Positions 10,675-22,654 of a stretch of 64,000 nucleotides of DNA are shown one piece after another. Source of the DNA: Bos javanicus (Eukaryota; Chordata; Mammalia; Artiodactyla; Bovidae); contig NC_083869.1 of the NCBI RefSeq assembly GCF_032452875.1, forward strand, positions 73,340,501 through 73,404,500, in the 5' to 3' direction. The notes under the pieces are model-generated. The model did not search any database and was not told the DNA's origin. It saw only the letters and a list, made by a program, of their open reading frames with translations. Both the position numbers and the translations under genes were made by a program. Numbering within the stretch: the stretch's first letter is position 1; every line of letters starts with the position of its first letter.

Positions 10675-10803
10675 CTCGGAACATTCCTGGTGGTTCAGTG
10701 GTTAAGACTCCGTGCTTCCAATACAGGGGGCACGAGTCTGACCCGTGGTCAGGGAACTAGGATTCAACATGCCTTGTGGTGCAGCAAAAAAGTAAAAACT
10801 TAA
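10675..10803 (+). mobile_element. CHR SINE with 10-bp TSD
   Basis: ATTCCTGGTGGTTCAGTGG head and A-rich tail; AAAAGAAGGA is repeated at 10665-10674 and 10804-10813. Confidence 0.85.
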
Positions 10804-10813
10804 AAAAGAAGGA

Positions 10814-12125
10814 GAAAAGAACAGAGGTGGCAACAAAAGGCAGTGAAGAAGAGAGCTTCGCCAATTAGGGCTTGATCACATAAGAAGTCACATGAGATCA
10901 AGATGGTTTTGGCAATTCCTGCACCCATCCACAAGTTCATGGAAGGAGAGGTCAGACACGTGGAACAAAGAGTGATGGGGATGTCAGTTGAGACAGAATG
11001 CAGGAAACTCCCAGTGGCAAGACTCAGGCAAAACTCAGTAAGGCAGCCTGAAGACTCTGCTGGTCAAGTAAGATGGTGGTTGTTTCTTCCTAGAATGGTA
11101 GACACACACACATATTCTACAGACTGAAGGAGGAGATGAAGAACATAAGGGAATGCGTTTATAACTGACAGATGTTGCAGGGCACACCACGGAAAGGACG
11201 GCAGAGGAGAAGCTGGAGGATGCTGGGAGAGATGCTAGAACGTGGAGGCCAAAGCCTGATGATCCAAGGCCTGCCCAGGCGCGACACGGCAGACAGACAC
11301 TCAGGCAGCTAACCACAGTGAGTGTGTTAGGCCAGCTTTGACGGAAAGCTCTTTTGACTGTGCAGGCGTCAGGTGCTGGGGTGTGCTGACAGCAGCCAAC
11401 CCCCAGAAATCTTAACATAACTGAAACACTCTAAATGTCCATCACAAAATTTAAGTGCCCTCCTTATCATAAACATCTGAGATATTTGTAAAATAAATAG
11501 TTGAGGCTGCCCTGGATTGTTCTGGGGAATGGAGGAAGGGAAATTATGAACAATAAAGGTGTGGGTAGGAAAGGGCACCGAGAAGAAGGGAATCCCAGGG
11601 AAGAAAATGAGGTGACAAGGCGCAGCACCAGCGTGAATTAGCCAGTGGAAATGAAGGAAAGGAAATAAAAACTTTAACCCTCATTTCTACTTTTGATTAT
11701 GACTATGATCTATTAGCAACTGAAGAATTGGAGGAAACATCTTTCAACAAAGCAAAGGTATCCTATTAGAAACCAACAGCAGGACCCCAGACTGAAAATA
11801 CCAGGGGCGTGCCCATGAGAGGCGGGGACAGGGTGGAGATAAGAGATGTTCCTATTACCAACCTGACAGGACTGAGCGATACAATACAAAAAAAGAAAGC
11901 ATAGAGAGATCAAGAGAACTAGAAAATGAGACAATATTATTATTGCTACCTGCAAAAACAAAATTGTCTACTAAAAATATCCAAGAGGATCAACTGAAAA
12001 TTAGAACTGACAAGAGAACAAGTGGCCAAATCCTCTAAAAATGAAGAAAAATCTATGTCGTTTTTATTGTACCAATTGGGATCAGGAAGAAAGTTTAATG
12101 GAAAAAATTAAATTCGTGACTGCAA
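10814..12125. other. Single-copy intron, purine-rich
   Basis: About 1.3 kb with no supported repeat or exon. It is GA-rich on the plus strand at 11120-11260 and 11520-11680. ORFs on the minus strand at 11035-11418 and 11713-11961 lack any recognisable domain or splice pattern. Confidence 0.3.
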
Positions 12126-12522
12126 CAAAAACCTAAGGTAATTAGGACTGAATCATAGAACTTATGTGAAGAAACTATAAAACATTTTACTAATGGGCAT
12201 TAAAAAGGCACAGATAAAGAGAAATGCCATATTCCTAAAAGGGAAAGAAAAAATAAACACAAGTAAAAAAACAACAAACTAGGCAAAATATATCTGTAAA
12301 ATATATGGTAAAGGATTATACCATGATACCTTTTAAAACCTAGAAATAATTAAGAAAAAAAGACAAAAATTTTAAATAGGCAAAAGACATCCAATAGACT
12401 ATTTCTATTAAAAAAAAAAAGGCAATAAACATTAAAAGGTACGCATCTTCTTTTAACCAAAAGATTGCAAATAAAAATAATGATACACCATTTATAACTT
12501 ATCAGACCACGATACATTTTAA

Positions 12523-12658
12523 CACCACTTTATTTACTTTATTTTTTGGCCATGCTTCAGGGCTTTTGGGATATCAGTTTCCCAACCAGAGACTGAATCC
12601 AAGCCATGGCAGGGAAAGCCCAGAATGCTAACCATTAGGCTATGAAGGAACTCCCCAA
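12523..12658 (-). mobile_element. CHR SINE in L1 with 11-bp TSD
   Basis: T-rich start, TTTTTTGGCCATGCTTCAGG, reversed head. ATACATTTTAA is duplicated at 12512-12522 and 12659-12669. Confidence 0.88.
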
Positions 12659-12788
12659 ATACATTTTAAAAGATTAATAACTCCAAGGTTTGGGGAGGGT
12701 TCCTGGAAATAGATACTAACAAGTTGCTTGCAAGCTTGGTAACTGTAAGTGATACAGCATTTTGGCACACAATTTGATATCTATCCAT

Positions 12789-13015
12789 TTTTTTAAATAG
12801 TTTATTTTTTCTTTGGCTTCATTGGGTCCTACTTGCGGCACACATGACCTCTATTGCACATGTGGGCTCTTCACTGCAGCGTACGGACTCAGTAGCTGCA
12901 GCACAGGGAGTTAGCTGTCCCCCGCATGTGGGATCATAGTTCCCCGATCAAGATTCAAACCCATATCCCCTGAATGGGAGGGCAGATTCTTAATCACCAG
13001 ACCACCAGGGAGGTT
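12789..13015 (-). mobile_element. Long CHR SINE in L1, antisense
   Basis: TTTTTTAAATAGTTTATTTTTTC, then GGCTTCATTGGGTCCTACTTG and a reversed head ending AGACCACCAGGGAGGTTCC. L1 sequence is interrupted here between ATATCTATC and ATATATCAAATTTT. Confidence 0.82.
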
Positions 13016-13244
13016 CCATATATCAAATTTTTAACCTCTATAAATGTTGGCCTAGTGAGTTCGTCTTTAGGAATCAATTTCAAACACTTTAACACGGTAT
13101 GGAAAACAGCATAGTGTAGACACAATGGCCACTACAGCATTATTTTGTGAAAGGAAAACATTAAAAATAAGCCTAAATATTCATCAAGGTAACTAAGATA
13201 AATAAGTTATATATGGATGTTTTCTATTTTCATAATTAAAAATG

Positions 13245-13560
13245 ATAATGAATATACCAGCAATGGACAAACCAAAAATGAAATTAAGAAAACAATTCCA
13301 TTTAAAATAGCACAAATTTAACCCAAAAAGGGAAAGATCTGTACACTCAAAACTACAAAATACCACTGAATGAAATTCAAGAAGACCTAAATAAATGGAA
13401 AGACATCTTTTGTTCATGGAATTGAAGACTTAATAATATTAGGATGGCAACAGTCTCTAAATTTATCTACAGATTCAAGTTATTTGCTATCAAAATTCCA
13501 GCTGCCTTTCTCTGCAGAAATTGACAAGTCATGCTATGAAACAGAGTTAATCCAAAAAAC
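13245..13560 (+). mobile_element. Old L1 ORF2 fragment
   Basis: CACTCAAAACTACAAAATACC, GAAGACCTAAATAAATGGAAAG and CTATCAAAATTCCAGCTGCC are hallmarks of L1 ORF2 downstream of the RT core. This segment normally precedes the part found at 12126-13225, so it is a separate or rearranged copy. Confidence 0.75.
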
Positions 13561-13944
13561 AGCTACAAAACATTATGTATATAGACCTTTTTTTTTTTTT
13601 TAAGAACTCTACACGGATCGTTTGTGTGCAGGTGTGTTTGTACGAGCAAAAACAAGCCTTTTACCTTGTGCTTCCTCCCACAACAAACGCCTATAATTTT
13701 CTAGTTCAAGACATGATACAAAATTCTTTAATATTTTAAATGTTAAACAATAAACAAATATAAATCTCCTGAGAGGCTGCCAGCCAGTGAAGAATGGAAG
13801 ACTGTTTTCTGGTGGAGTTTTGTCTGCAAAGTGGAGGGGGACCCACATCCAAGGATATCGCTCTGCCTCCAGTATTTCCACCACCACCAGCAGAGACTCA
13901 CGTCTAGAACAGGTATTCTGAGAGTAGCAAGGGACCAGCAACCA

Positions 13945-14036
13945 CTGCAGCCAGATGACGGGTGTGTGTGGACGCCTTACAACAGTCTCTCTACTTTTGT
14001 GTGGGTTTGAAACTTTTCATAAAACCAAGTTAAAGA
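13945..14036 (+). repeat. Old L1 3' terminal piece
   Basis: CTCTCTACTTTTGTGTGGGTTTGAAAC followed by CATAAAACCAAGTTAAAGAAAA is a typical L1MC/ME-like terminus. Confidence 0.5.
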
Positions 14037-14345
14037 AAACTTTCACAGGTGCCTGTATCTTTGGTTTTCAAGATCCATCTTTCCTGAATCAGGAGTAAGA
14101 CGCATGACTAAAGTCTCTGGGAAGAAGGCTCCCTGGCTGCAGAGCCCCTCCAAAGGCCCTCCTCCCCACCCTGCTCCCTGACCCCAAATACTGCAGTGAC
14201 TTAAGAGTATCTGGAGGGGCACTGATCTTGTACCACCAGCAATAAAGGAAAACTCGGAGACAAAACAATACAGTAAGACGAGCGTTGGGAGATGAGAAGA
14301 GGGCTGGTGAGTCCAGGCTTCCTAAATGAAGGATATGCTGGTATT

Positions 14346-14375
14346 TAAAGTGGGGGTTTTGAAACCCCCACTTTA
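14346..14375. repeat. Perfect 14-bp hairpin with 2-nt loop
   Basis: TAAAGTGGGGGTTT, loop TG, AAACCCCCACTTTA. It is followed by three degenerate TATATAAAGTG units (14375-14409). Confidence 0.9.
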
Positions 14376-14409
14376 TATATAAAGTGTATATATAAAGTGT
14401 ATAAATAAA

Positions 14410-16185
14410 GCTATAATTTTGTATGTTCACTGTTCTCTCCTCTGGAAAATCATCTGTTTCCTCCCATGACTGGCACATCCACTACGAGGGCCAGGGTTGC
14501 TACCTGGCTGCCGTGGGCACAGGTATGCTAAAATCAAAGGGGAAGTGGCTTTCATTAGGGAACCAGCGACTCCCGGTACAGGAGCTGGAGGTTTCATTTC
14601 TGTTAGGGCTTCACATGACAGAAGGTGTTCTAGTGTTCCGGGGTTTCTCTCAGGATGGATCGTCTGTCCTCTGACTATGGTCCTAAGGTGTTTCTAAGGG
14701 CTGCAACATAAAATAGATTTCTTTACTACGGACTCTAATGAAACAGCCTGACAAGCTGGTGGCTGCCTCTGTCTCCTTAGACCAAAACCCAGGGCCAGAC
14801 AGTCCAGGAACCGGACTGACTGTAACCACCTGCTCTCCTGCGCTGATGAACATTTGTGGGAGGAGAGGCTTGCTCTGCCCAGGACTGGGGGAGCTGACTC
14901 AGAGGAAGTACTTATACTTAGCACATCGCTGTGAAACAGGCATATTCACTAATTTGGTTCTCCCCACTACATCCTTTTCTCATCCTTTTCCCTGTATTCT
15001 GCCTTTCAATGATTTATCTAGTCACCCAGACAAAAACAGAAACTCCAAAGCCACAGCTGGGCTAGAACACAACAGGGTTACTGCAACACTTAGTTCTTTT
15101 TTCCCTTGATGAAAACTCAACTGGGTGGAATACTGAACAGCTCTTTCAAACACTCTCAGATGGATATGACTGGGAAACATTTCCATTTTGGAGCTATTCC
15201 AAATTCTTCAATTATTTACTATGGGATCAAACAGGAGCGCAGAAACACAACAGGCGAGCTTCACTTAAGCTGGGCCTTTGTCCTCTGGGGTTTCACTGCT
15301 ATTGGGGTTTTGTTTTCAAGCTCTAGCTCTCAGTGATGCAGCAGAGTGCCGGGAATCCTCCCCGCCTTTGTTTGATTTTGTTCTTTCAGAATCTGTGAAG
15401 GGAGTCACCGGGCCCTCCTGGGTCTCAGCTCCTTCCTCTGCCGTAAGAGAACTGTCAGATAATTTGCTGGTGGTGCCTACATCATGAGAGTCGGGTAAAA
15501 GCCAGGTGATGTTATTAGAGGGCAAGTGACAGTGTGGAAAGTGAGGGGGCGCGAAGAACCAGCAGAAGCCTGCGCCTGTGAGCTGAGTGCCTCTCCTTCC
15601 AGTCCACAAGTTCATTCATGCTTTCAAACACACAGAGCCGGCAGCCTTGCCAAAGAGTAAAAAAATATACACGCCTGCACATTTAATGAATTCACTTATG
15701 AAAAATAAGCCAACTTGTTCTAGTGTAGAAAGCTTAAAGGCAAGACAGAGAAATCAAAATAAACTTGCTTCTCTAATTTCTTCTAACTTCCAGCCTTTAG
15801 GAAAACAGAAAGGCACTGGGAACTAGGTGTGAATTCTCAGCTCTGGAGAAGCCAGTCTTTTCTGCACCACTTCCGAGTCATATCTAATTCTGATTCCGAA
15901 TTGCAAAAGTAGGCAGGACCACACCTGAGGGAAAATAAACTAGAAAGGTCAGGGATGAAAATTAAAAGTTCACAATGGAATTATTTCAAATAATTTAGTA
16001 CCGGCTGGGAGGCAAGGAGGCAAAGCAAAAGAAACAGAAAAGCCAGCATTTACCCATTCTTCTACAAAGGCTCCTTTAGGATTCACATTCTAAGATTGTC
16101 AATTCATCTCTCTAGCCCAGCACTGGAGCATCTTCGGTCATGACCCTAAAGTGGTTTGACTTCTGCAATCAGGGCATCTCCCTAA
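14410..16185. other. Repeat-poor single-copy intron
   Basis: About 1.8 kb with no supported repeat. Several short ORFs of 60-127 codons overlap on both strands with no similarity I can recognise. Confidence 0.35.
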
Positions 16186-17620
16186 CTCAAAACCACTGCA
16201 GAGGAATTATTGAGGGTTTCAAGCAGAAGGGGCCTTTAAGACCATCCTGTGCTCTGCATCCCAATCTCAGCAATGGCATGGCCGTCCTCATACCCAAGTC
16301 TGGGGGGCTCCACAGTCCAGCTCCTTTTACTGCACCAGGTCTTCTTCCCAGAAAGTGGGGTCTAGCGGCAGGCCAAGCTGAAGGCAGGAGTCTAAGCACA
16401 CCTGTGCATCCACCTTTCCTCCTGACTGCCCATCAAAATGACAGCAGAGAAGCACGGAAGATTCTTTCCAAAACAATGGGGATGGGCTGGAGGGAAACTC
16501 AAGGGGCTGTCAGGAAATGAAAATGTTCCCCAAAGACAATTCCAAAAGAACAGACGGGAGGTTGCACCCCACAATCTGTTCCAAGGGGACTCCAACGGGG
16601 ATAGGTGTTCATCTGCCTTGACCCTGGGTAAGTTCTGGGCCCTAAGGACAGCTATGAGGCTGCAAAGGGTCAGAACAGTAGGAGGAAGGGGAGAAAGCAG
16701 GTACTTGAGGGGGCACCGAGGGAGGCAGCAGGCATGGGGGTGGGGGCATGGGAAGGGGTCCACCAACCGGCCAGGCTGGGCCCCTCTGCACATCAGGCTC
16801 AATTCCATGGAAATTCTGTGATAAAATGATCACACACTTGTCTCTCACCACTAGACCGGGAGGAAGGTAAGCAAATAATGTACCACCCACACTGGGGTAC
16901 AGTGGGTGTGGATGGTCGTGCTGTTAACAATGATACCGGGAGAGCAGGCACAAACGGGGCCTGGCTCAGGGAAACGGCCAGACAGACTCCGAGGCAGGTG
17001 TCTGCCAGGCCGAGGCCAGGCCCTGTCCTGCTGCAGATGCCCCAAGCCAAGGGGCCCTCAGGAAACGCTGGCTGAGCAACAGAGCAACTGACTGCCTTCT
17101 CCCTTCATTCTAAAGGTGCAGACAGCACTTTGTGGACTGTTTCTACGGGGGCCGCTGTCGCAGACTCCAGGGGGCAGCGGCTCAGGCGTCAGCGGCAGGT
17201 GCGCACCTGACGAAGAAGGCGCACTTTTTAATTAAAAAACAAAAAAAACCCTAAATTATCTTTGAAATGAAGCTCCTCCACACCCCAGCCAACCGATGTC
17301 CTGCCCTCAAACTGTGTCCCCAAGCTACCCGTGACCTTCCCTGTCCCCTGTCCTTGCTGGGCAGGGCTGTCCCCGGGCCGAGAGCTGCCACAACAGCTGC
17401 TCCCACGCACGAGCCCAGAGCTTTCTCCCCACAGCGCCGCCCCACCAGCTGGCCTCCTGCTAAGCAATTCCAGCACAGCTCCTCAGTCGTGGCCCGGAGA
17501 CCTGCCCGCTCCACAATCCTGAGATCACGATACACACAGAGGAAGAACCTAAACCTGTTCTAAGTCCTTTCCCTTCCTCCTTGGAAAGCGTGTCACAATT
17601 CATCCACAGGGAAGGTATAA
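16186..17620. other. GC-rich repeat-poor intron segment
   Basis: Noticeably richer in G+C and CpG than its neighbours, with many overlapping ORFs on both strands, as GC-rich DNA gives by chance. No splice-bounded exon or known domain was found. It contains the candidate regulatory cluster at 17165-17209. Confidence 0.4.
17165..17209 (+). promoter_or_regulatory. Candidate CTCF-like site next to palindromic double E-box
   Basis: CTCCAGGGGGCAGCGG (17165-17180) fits the CTCF core (CCANNAGGGGGCRSY-like). CAGGTGCGCACCTG (17196-17209) is a perfect 14-bp palindrome of two E2-boxes (CAGGTG/CACCTG, the ZEB/SNAI type). Binding is inference. Confidence 0.3.
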
Positions 17621-17916
17621 ACAAGGGCCCTGGGGCCTGTTTCTCATTTCAGGAGGAAACGTCCAGAAAGCAGGAGTAAAGATGTCCTACCAGACTGCTC
17701 TTGGAAGGCCAAGGCCAGAAACAAGCTTGCAGAAGAGTCGGCACGGGGCTCCAGCCTCGGCTTCTCCGAGACTGACAGCTGTGAGTCCTATTAATGGATC
17801 TCCAGCACCCTTCTTAGATTTCACTGGTTTCATGCAAGTTACCAAGCAATTCTAATGAAACAAGCCCACAAACTACTCAGGTGCCAACTGTTTCAAGGTT
17901 CTCCCACAGTGAAGGC

Positions 17917-17932
17917 GGGGGGGGGGGGGGGG
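17917..17932 (+). repeat. G16 homopolymer, G-quadruplex-prone
   Basis: Sixteen consecutive G followed by TGGGCAGGG. It would be C-rich in CLASP1 pre-mRNA, so any quadruplex would form on the non-template DNA or in plus-strand RNA. Its length is probably uncertain in assemblies. Confidence 0.85.
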
Positions 17933-18369
17933 TGGGCAGGGACAGAGAGAGAAACGAGTGGAAATGGAGGCTCCAGTCCCACCTGATAGGGCCTTGCATT
18001 TCTTAGGCCCTGTGATCAGATCGCACGTTGGGACAGAATGTGAAGCGTCACTCTTATCCATCCTGGAATTACTTTATGAACAACACAGCTCCAGTATGTT
18101 GTACAGTGGGTGTTCTGTACTGCACTGTACTCTGTATTACTAATCTACCAACTACAAACATGTAATGGAATGACTCAGGCCTCTCTTTTTCTGAAAGGCT
18201 CTGATTTCAAGGGGAGCTACGACGGAGAACTAAAACGGTATCGTTCTCAGGCATAACACCTCAGATGTCTGCACATAAGACATCCACAGTTCAGGGAAAT
18301 TCAAGGTTCTAAAGAGTAGGCATTGTAGAGAAAATGAAACCCATTTATTATCTTAAGGACCTGTCATGT

Positions 18370-18735
18370 GCAAAGCACAAGCTCAAGTTTAAATTACTCT
18401 CAGATGCCACCATGACTTTTGGTGATAACATCTACATTCCAATGCCAAGGACTCAAATTATTACACAGCTTTCCCCCCAGGCACCCCAACAAGCCACTCC
18501 CAACCTCACTACCACCCATCTCACTGAGCTATTTCCTAGTAACCTCCAGTCGTTCCCAGGTCAGCTCGGATACCACCATAATTTTTTAACGTTCCCAAGT
18601 GCAGCTCAGACACGCCAGAAGCCTGCTCAAAACCCTTCACTGCTTTCTCACAGCCTGTGAAAACCCAACTTTAAGCATCGGGGCACAGGTGCTTTCTCGC
18701 CCTCTGAGGTCCAGCCCCTCCCTGCCTATCCTTCT
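18370..18735 (+). repeat. L2 LINE, diverged
   Basis: GCTCAAAACCCTTCACTGCTTTC, CAGGTCAGCTCGGATACCACC and CTCTGAGGTCCAGCCCCTCCC fit L2 3' sequence loosely. Confidence 0.5.
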
Positions 18736-18739
18736 AAGC

Positions 18740-18898
18740 ACTGTTTAGTAAAGCGTTTGAGTTCTGAAGCTAGTAGCCAGGTTTTTGATGCCAGTTAACC
18801 TTCACCATTGAAGGGGGATTACAACAGAAACAAGATGGTGTGAGGATGAAGTTAAATGACTTGCCTACGAGAGCTAAGCACTGGCCTGGGACAGAGAA
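18740..18898 (+). repeat. MIR SINE, diverged
   Basis: GAGTTCTGAAGCTAGTAGCCAGG, ATTACAACAGAAACAAGATGGTGTGAGGATGAAGTTAAATGAC resemble the MIR core and 3' part. Confidence 0.5.
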
Positions 18899-20205
18899 CT
18901 GTCCAGCAGACGTCAGCTTCTGCCATCATCCCCAGCCTCCTTCATGCAGTGAACAAACACTCTGTGCTCAGCGCCTGGCTCTCAGAGGAACCCAGCCAAG
19001 GCCTCCTGCAGCACCACGTGACTGGGAAGGGTGGCGTGTGACCTCATAGACCAAGCCCATCAAGGTGGAGTCTTCCCAGCCTGCTTCAGCCACACCTGCC
19101 ACTTCACTTCAGCCAGCCCAAATCCTGTGCATCTGTTAAGACCCAGCTCCCCGGCCACCATAGGAGGGGGGCTTCCACAGCCTCCTCCCACAGAAGGGAA
19201 GCCTCGGGCTGTCTGCGGGCACCTCTCCTAACTGGTCAGCCATACCATCAAACACAGGGTCCTTGGATGCAAACCATATTGACTGCTATAATCACTTGTT
19301 CAGAAGCCAGAATATAATTTTCTCTCCTCAACAACTGGCAAATATGTTCTCAAAACAAATTTGTGAAATGGGCAAATAAATCTGTAACCCAATTATCCAT
19401 GCCATGACTAAACCAAGGAACCCAAAGAGAAATCTGGGTTATAAAGAGGTATTCAGGAAGAAAAGAAACACCTACAGAGCTCCACATAACACCAAGGGCT
19501 CAATAATCTATCTTGGCTAAGATGCTGCAATGTCTCTCCCTTTGTATGACGACCTCTGTCTTCTTAGATGGGGTTGGGAGACTAGAAAAGTTTCGATAGA
19601 CTGATGATCTTCTAACAGCTGCATGCTTTTATACCAGTGAAACAAAAAAACAGAGGAAAATTAAGGCCTTTCTTTCCTCACTATTAAATGTTTCCTGAAA
19701 GCGAAGAGGGGGAAAGGCCCCATACGCAAGAGTCCACACACTTGCCAGAGAACTTCACCACTGGAACAGGCTCTTACATTCATAGCTGCATAGTGACAGA
19801 AGGGGCTCATGGAGCCCAGAAAGAAGGGTCAGGAGCTACCTCCACCCGGTGGGGTTGGGAAGCCCCAGTCTCCCTCCTTCGTGGACCTTGGGGGACACTT
19901 TTGACCACAACACCAGAGGAGGCCTTAAGAGCCTCACGGCCCTCACACTGGGCCAGTCTAATCAGATTTTGCTAATGATCCTCAAAAAACTCAAAGTGCC
20001 TTTGATGTCAGGTAAGGAACACACTGTGTTCTAGACAGGAGGAAGGAGAAATGCAAAAAAGATTTCTTTAATGAGCACAGCCATTTTAGCAGACGCCCAG
20101 TACTCAGCAAGTCACAGGCCCACATCCAAGAGAACAGGTGAGTCCACCAGGTGAGATTTCTCTAAGATAACTGAGGACTGATCCCAAATGTCTGAACTTC
20201 CTATT
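18899..20205. other. Single-copy intron
   Basis: About 1.3 kb; GTTAAGACCCAGCTCCCC near 19135 may be a scrap of L2. No exon recognised. Confidence 0.3.
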
Positions 20206-20215
20206 TAGCTCATGG

Positions 20216-20484
20216 CTGCTGCTAAGTCACTTCAGTCGTGTCTGACTCTGTGTGACCCCACAGACGGCAGCCCACCAGGCTCCCCTGTCCCTGGGATTCT
20301 CCAGTCAAGAACACTGGAGTGGGTTGCCATTTCCTTCTCCAATGCATGAAAGTGAAAAGTGAAAGTGAAGTCGCTCAGTCGTGTCCGACCCTCAGCAACC
20401 CCACGGACTACAGCCTTCCAGGCTCCTCCATCCATGGGATTTTCCAGGCAGGAGTACTAGAGTGGGGTGCCACTGCCTTCTCCG
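20216..20484 (-). mobile_element. Bov-A2 SINE with 10-bp TSD
   Basis: Both A units present in reverse orientation behind a short (CTG)n. TAGCTCATGG is repeated exactly at 20206-20215 and 20485-20494. Confidence 0.95.
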
Positions 20485-20494
20485 TAGCTCATGG

Positions 20495-20869
20495 AAATCT
20501 CCCAAAATGTAGCAGACATGTCTATTACAGAGAATGTTCTGAACTGAGCTGTTTTTGATGTCTCAGGGTCACCGTTACAGACACAGTCACTGTGCTGAGC
20601 TGAAGCTGAAGAGTTCCTTTCCAAGACCAGACGAGGCCCAGAATCATCACAAGAAGAAGTCTTCTATAACTGTCAGGTCCTGCCTTCACTTGCTGCTGAT
20701 ACACTTGGGAGAGATAAAACTATCTCCAAAAGTTTTAGTTTGGGAGGTGGCAGAGTTTGGAAGGACAAGGTGATAAGCAACAGCCTTTCAGTGTCCTAAG
20801 CTGGTGGCATATATCCTCTAAGACAGGATTCTAAAATGTTGGTTCCGGGCAGGGGGTGGAATCGGGTAG
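20495..20869. other. Single-copy intron
   Basis: No supported repeat or exon. Confidence 0.3.
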
Positions 20870-21345
20870 GGAGGGATGGGTTGGGAGTTTGGGATTAGCA
20901 GGTGCAAACTATTAAAATTATATACAGAATGGACAAACAACAGGTCCTACTGTATAACACAGGAGGTGAGAAGGTGACAGTGTTAGTTGCTGAAGTCGTG
21001 TCCAGCTCTGCGACCCCATGGACTGTAGCCCACCAGGCTCCTCTGTCCATGGGATTTTCCAGGTAAGAACACTGGAGTGGGCTGCCATGCCCTTCTCAAG
21101 GGGATTTTCCCGATCTAAGGATCAAACCCAGGTCTTCTGCATTGCAGATGGATTCTTTACCAACCCACACAAAGGAACAATATTCAATATCTTATGATAA
21201 ACCATAAGGGAAAAGAATATGAAAAACAATGTGTATACAAATGTGTGTGTGTGTATACAGAGAACTGAATCACTTTGCTGAAGAGCAGAAATTAAGAAAA
21301 CATTGTAAATCGATTATAGTTCAATACAATAAATTTTAAAAAACT
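20870..21345 (+). mobile_element. Artiodactyl L1 3' UTR interrupted by a Bov-tA
   Basis: GGTCCTACTGTATAACACAGG, then after the SINE TTCAATATCTTATGATAAACC, GAATCACTTTGCTG and AACATTGTAAATCGATTATAG, ending in an A-rich tail. This is the 3' end common to ruminant L1s. Confidence 0.82.
20976..21170 (-). mobile_element. Bov-tA SINE, antisense
   Basis: Reversed A unit (TGGACTGTAGCCCACCAGGC) followed by a reversed tRNA-like head (TTGCAGATGGATTCTTTACC), inserted in an L1 3' UTR. Confidence 0.88.
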
Positions 21346-21404
21346 TTAAAATGAAAGGTAGGTTCCAAGAACCATGGCCAATCTTGTTTTTAAACTGACA
21401 TGAC

Positions 21405-21536
21405 AATACTGCACAGTAGTTAAGAATGCATACTTTGGACCTAGACTGTTCTACTTACTAGCTATGTAACTGTAGGTAAATTATTTCCTCTGAATGCCTC
21501 AGTTTCCTCCTCTGTAAAATGGAGGCTAAGTGTGAT
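21405..21536 (+). repeat. MIR SINE
   Basis: ACTTACTAGCTATGTAACTG and CTCAGTTTCCTCCTCTGTAAAATGG match the MIR core closely for such an old repeat. Confidence 0.85.
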
Positions 21537-22650
21537 TATTTCAAAGTTGGTGTTTTAGTTTCAACTTTAGGGGTAAAAGAGAGGGGGAGATATCTAAGTA
21601 TCTAAATATCACTAACAGTAGCCTGCAGCATCTGAGCCAGTCCTCATGCTCCCTCCCTCTCTCCCTCTCTCTCTGGAAGGAAACGGACAGTTGATACTCT
21701 CTTGTTCACAGAGTAAAAAGCGTCCCTCCTTTACACTACTGGAAGCTACTACCATGGCAGGAGGAAGGAATCCCACAACCTGGGATTTAGTGTTCCACTC
21801 AGGAGGGCAGTGTTTCTCAAAGCTGAAGGCCATCTTCCTTTGGCTGCAAAAGGTTTCCTTTCTCTAAAGCAAAAATGCTCTGTGGCCACAGTTATTCACA
21901 CTGAGCATTTATGCAACATGGTAGAGTCCCACACGCATGAATGCTCGTTTTCTAACAGCTGCAGACAGAATCTAATGATCTTAATGATCCATGGGGCTCC
22001 CTGCCTGCCAGGCCTCCTCCATCACAGAGCAGACACAGTTCTGAGTACAATTAGGAAGCCCGGCTTCCCCCTGCAAAAGTGGGTAGGGTGTGAATGAATC
22101 TATATTGCTATCACGTCAGAACTACACTTTGTATTTCTATACTTCCTTCCATGTGATCTTATGGGACACTCATGATTTTTCTAGTTGGAATTTTCTGGCA
22201 ACACATCACAATATAAAATCAAGTTCTTAAATTACTAACAAAGGTTAGGATAGATGCCAAGGCAGTCATCCAACCAAAACTCATTTTGCAGATTTACTAG
22301 ATAGGAAGGAAACAAGGGCAGTTCCTGGCTGATTCCCAGGTGTCCCCTCCCACTGGCTACCTCACATCACTTCATACTCCTGAGAAATGAGTACCACCCA
22401 TGGGATCTGAAGGTCCATTAAATTCCCCCTGCCTTGCAGAGACCATTTCTACAAATTTATGCCACAGCTAGTCCTTCTCGTAATATTATACTGCATTAGG
22501 ATATGACTACAGGAGCAAATGTTATCTTAGTGATTTTTAAAAATGACAAGGCAGACTAAACAAAAAGTACAGAGAAAAAGAAAAAAAGCCATGGAAATAC
22601 AGGCAAGCAGCTGCACATAATTAAATTTAATAAGTAATTACTATATGATA
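21537..22650. other. Single-copy intron with a CT-rich tract
   Basis: A pyrimidine run (CTCCCTCCCTCTCTCCCTCTC) occupies about 21649-21675. No supported exon in the rest. Confidence 0.3.
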
Positions 22651-22654
22651 TCCA

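Larger units (their letters stand above)
12126..13225 (+). mobile_element. Old L1 ORF2 end, split by two CHR SINEs
   Basis: GAAACTATAAAACATTTTACTAATGG, AGGCAAAAGACATCCAATAG, AGGCAATAAACATTAAAAGGT and TTGGCACACAATTTGATATC follow the order of the distal L1 ORF2. The element resumes after each SINE and ends near CATTATTTTGTGAAAGG. Confidence 0.7.

Noticed and set aside
16140..17563. Dense overlapping ORFs of 60-138 codons on both strands
   Set aside because: They overlap in several frames in GC-rich DNA, as expected by chance, and show no known domain or convincing splice sites.
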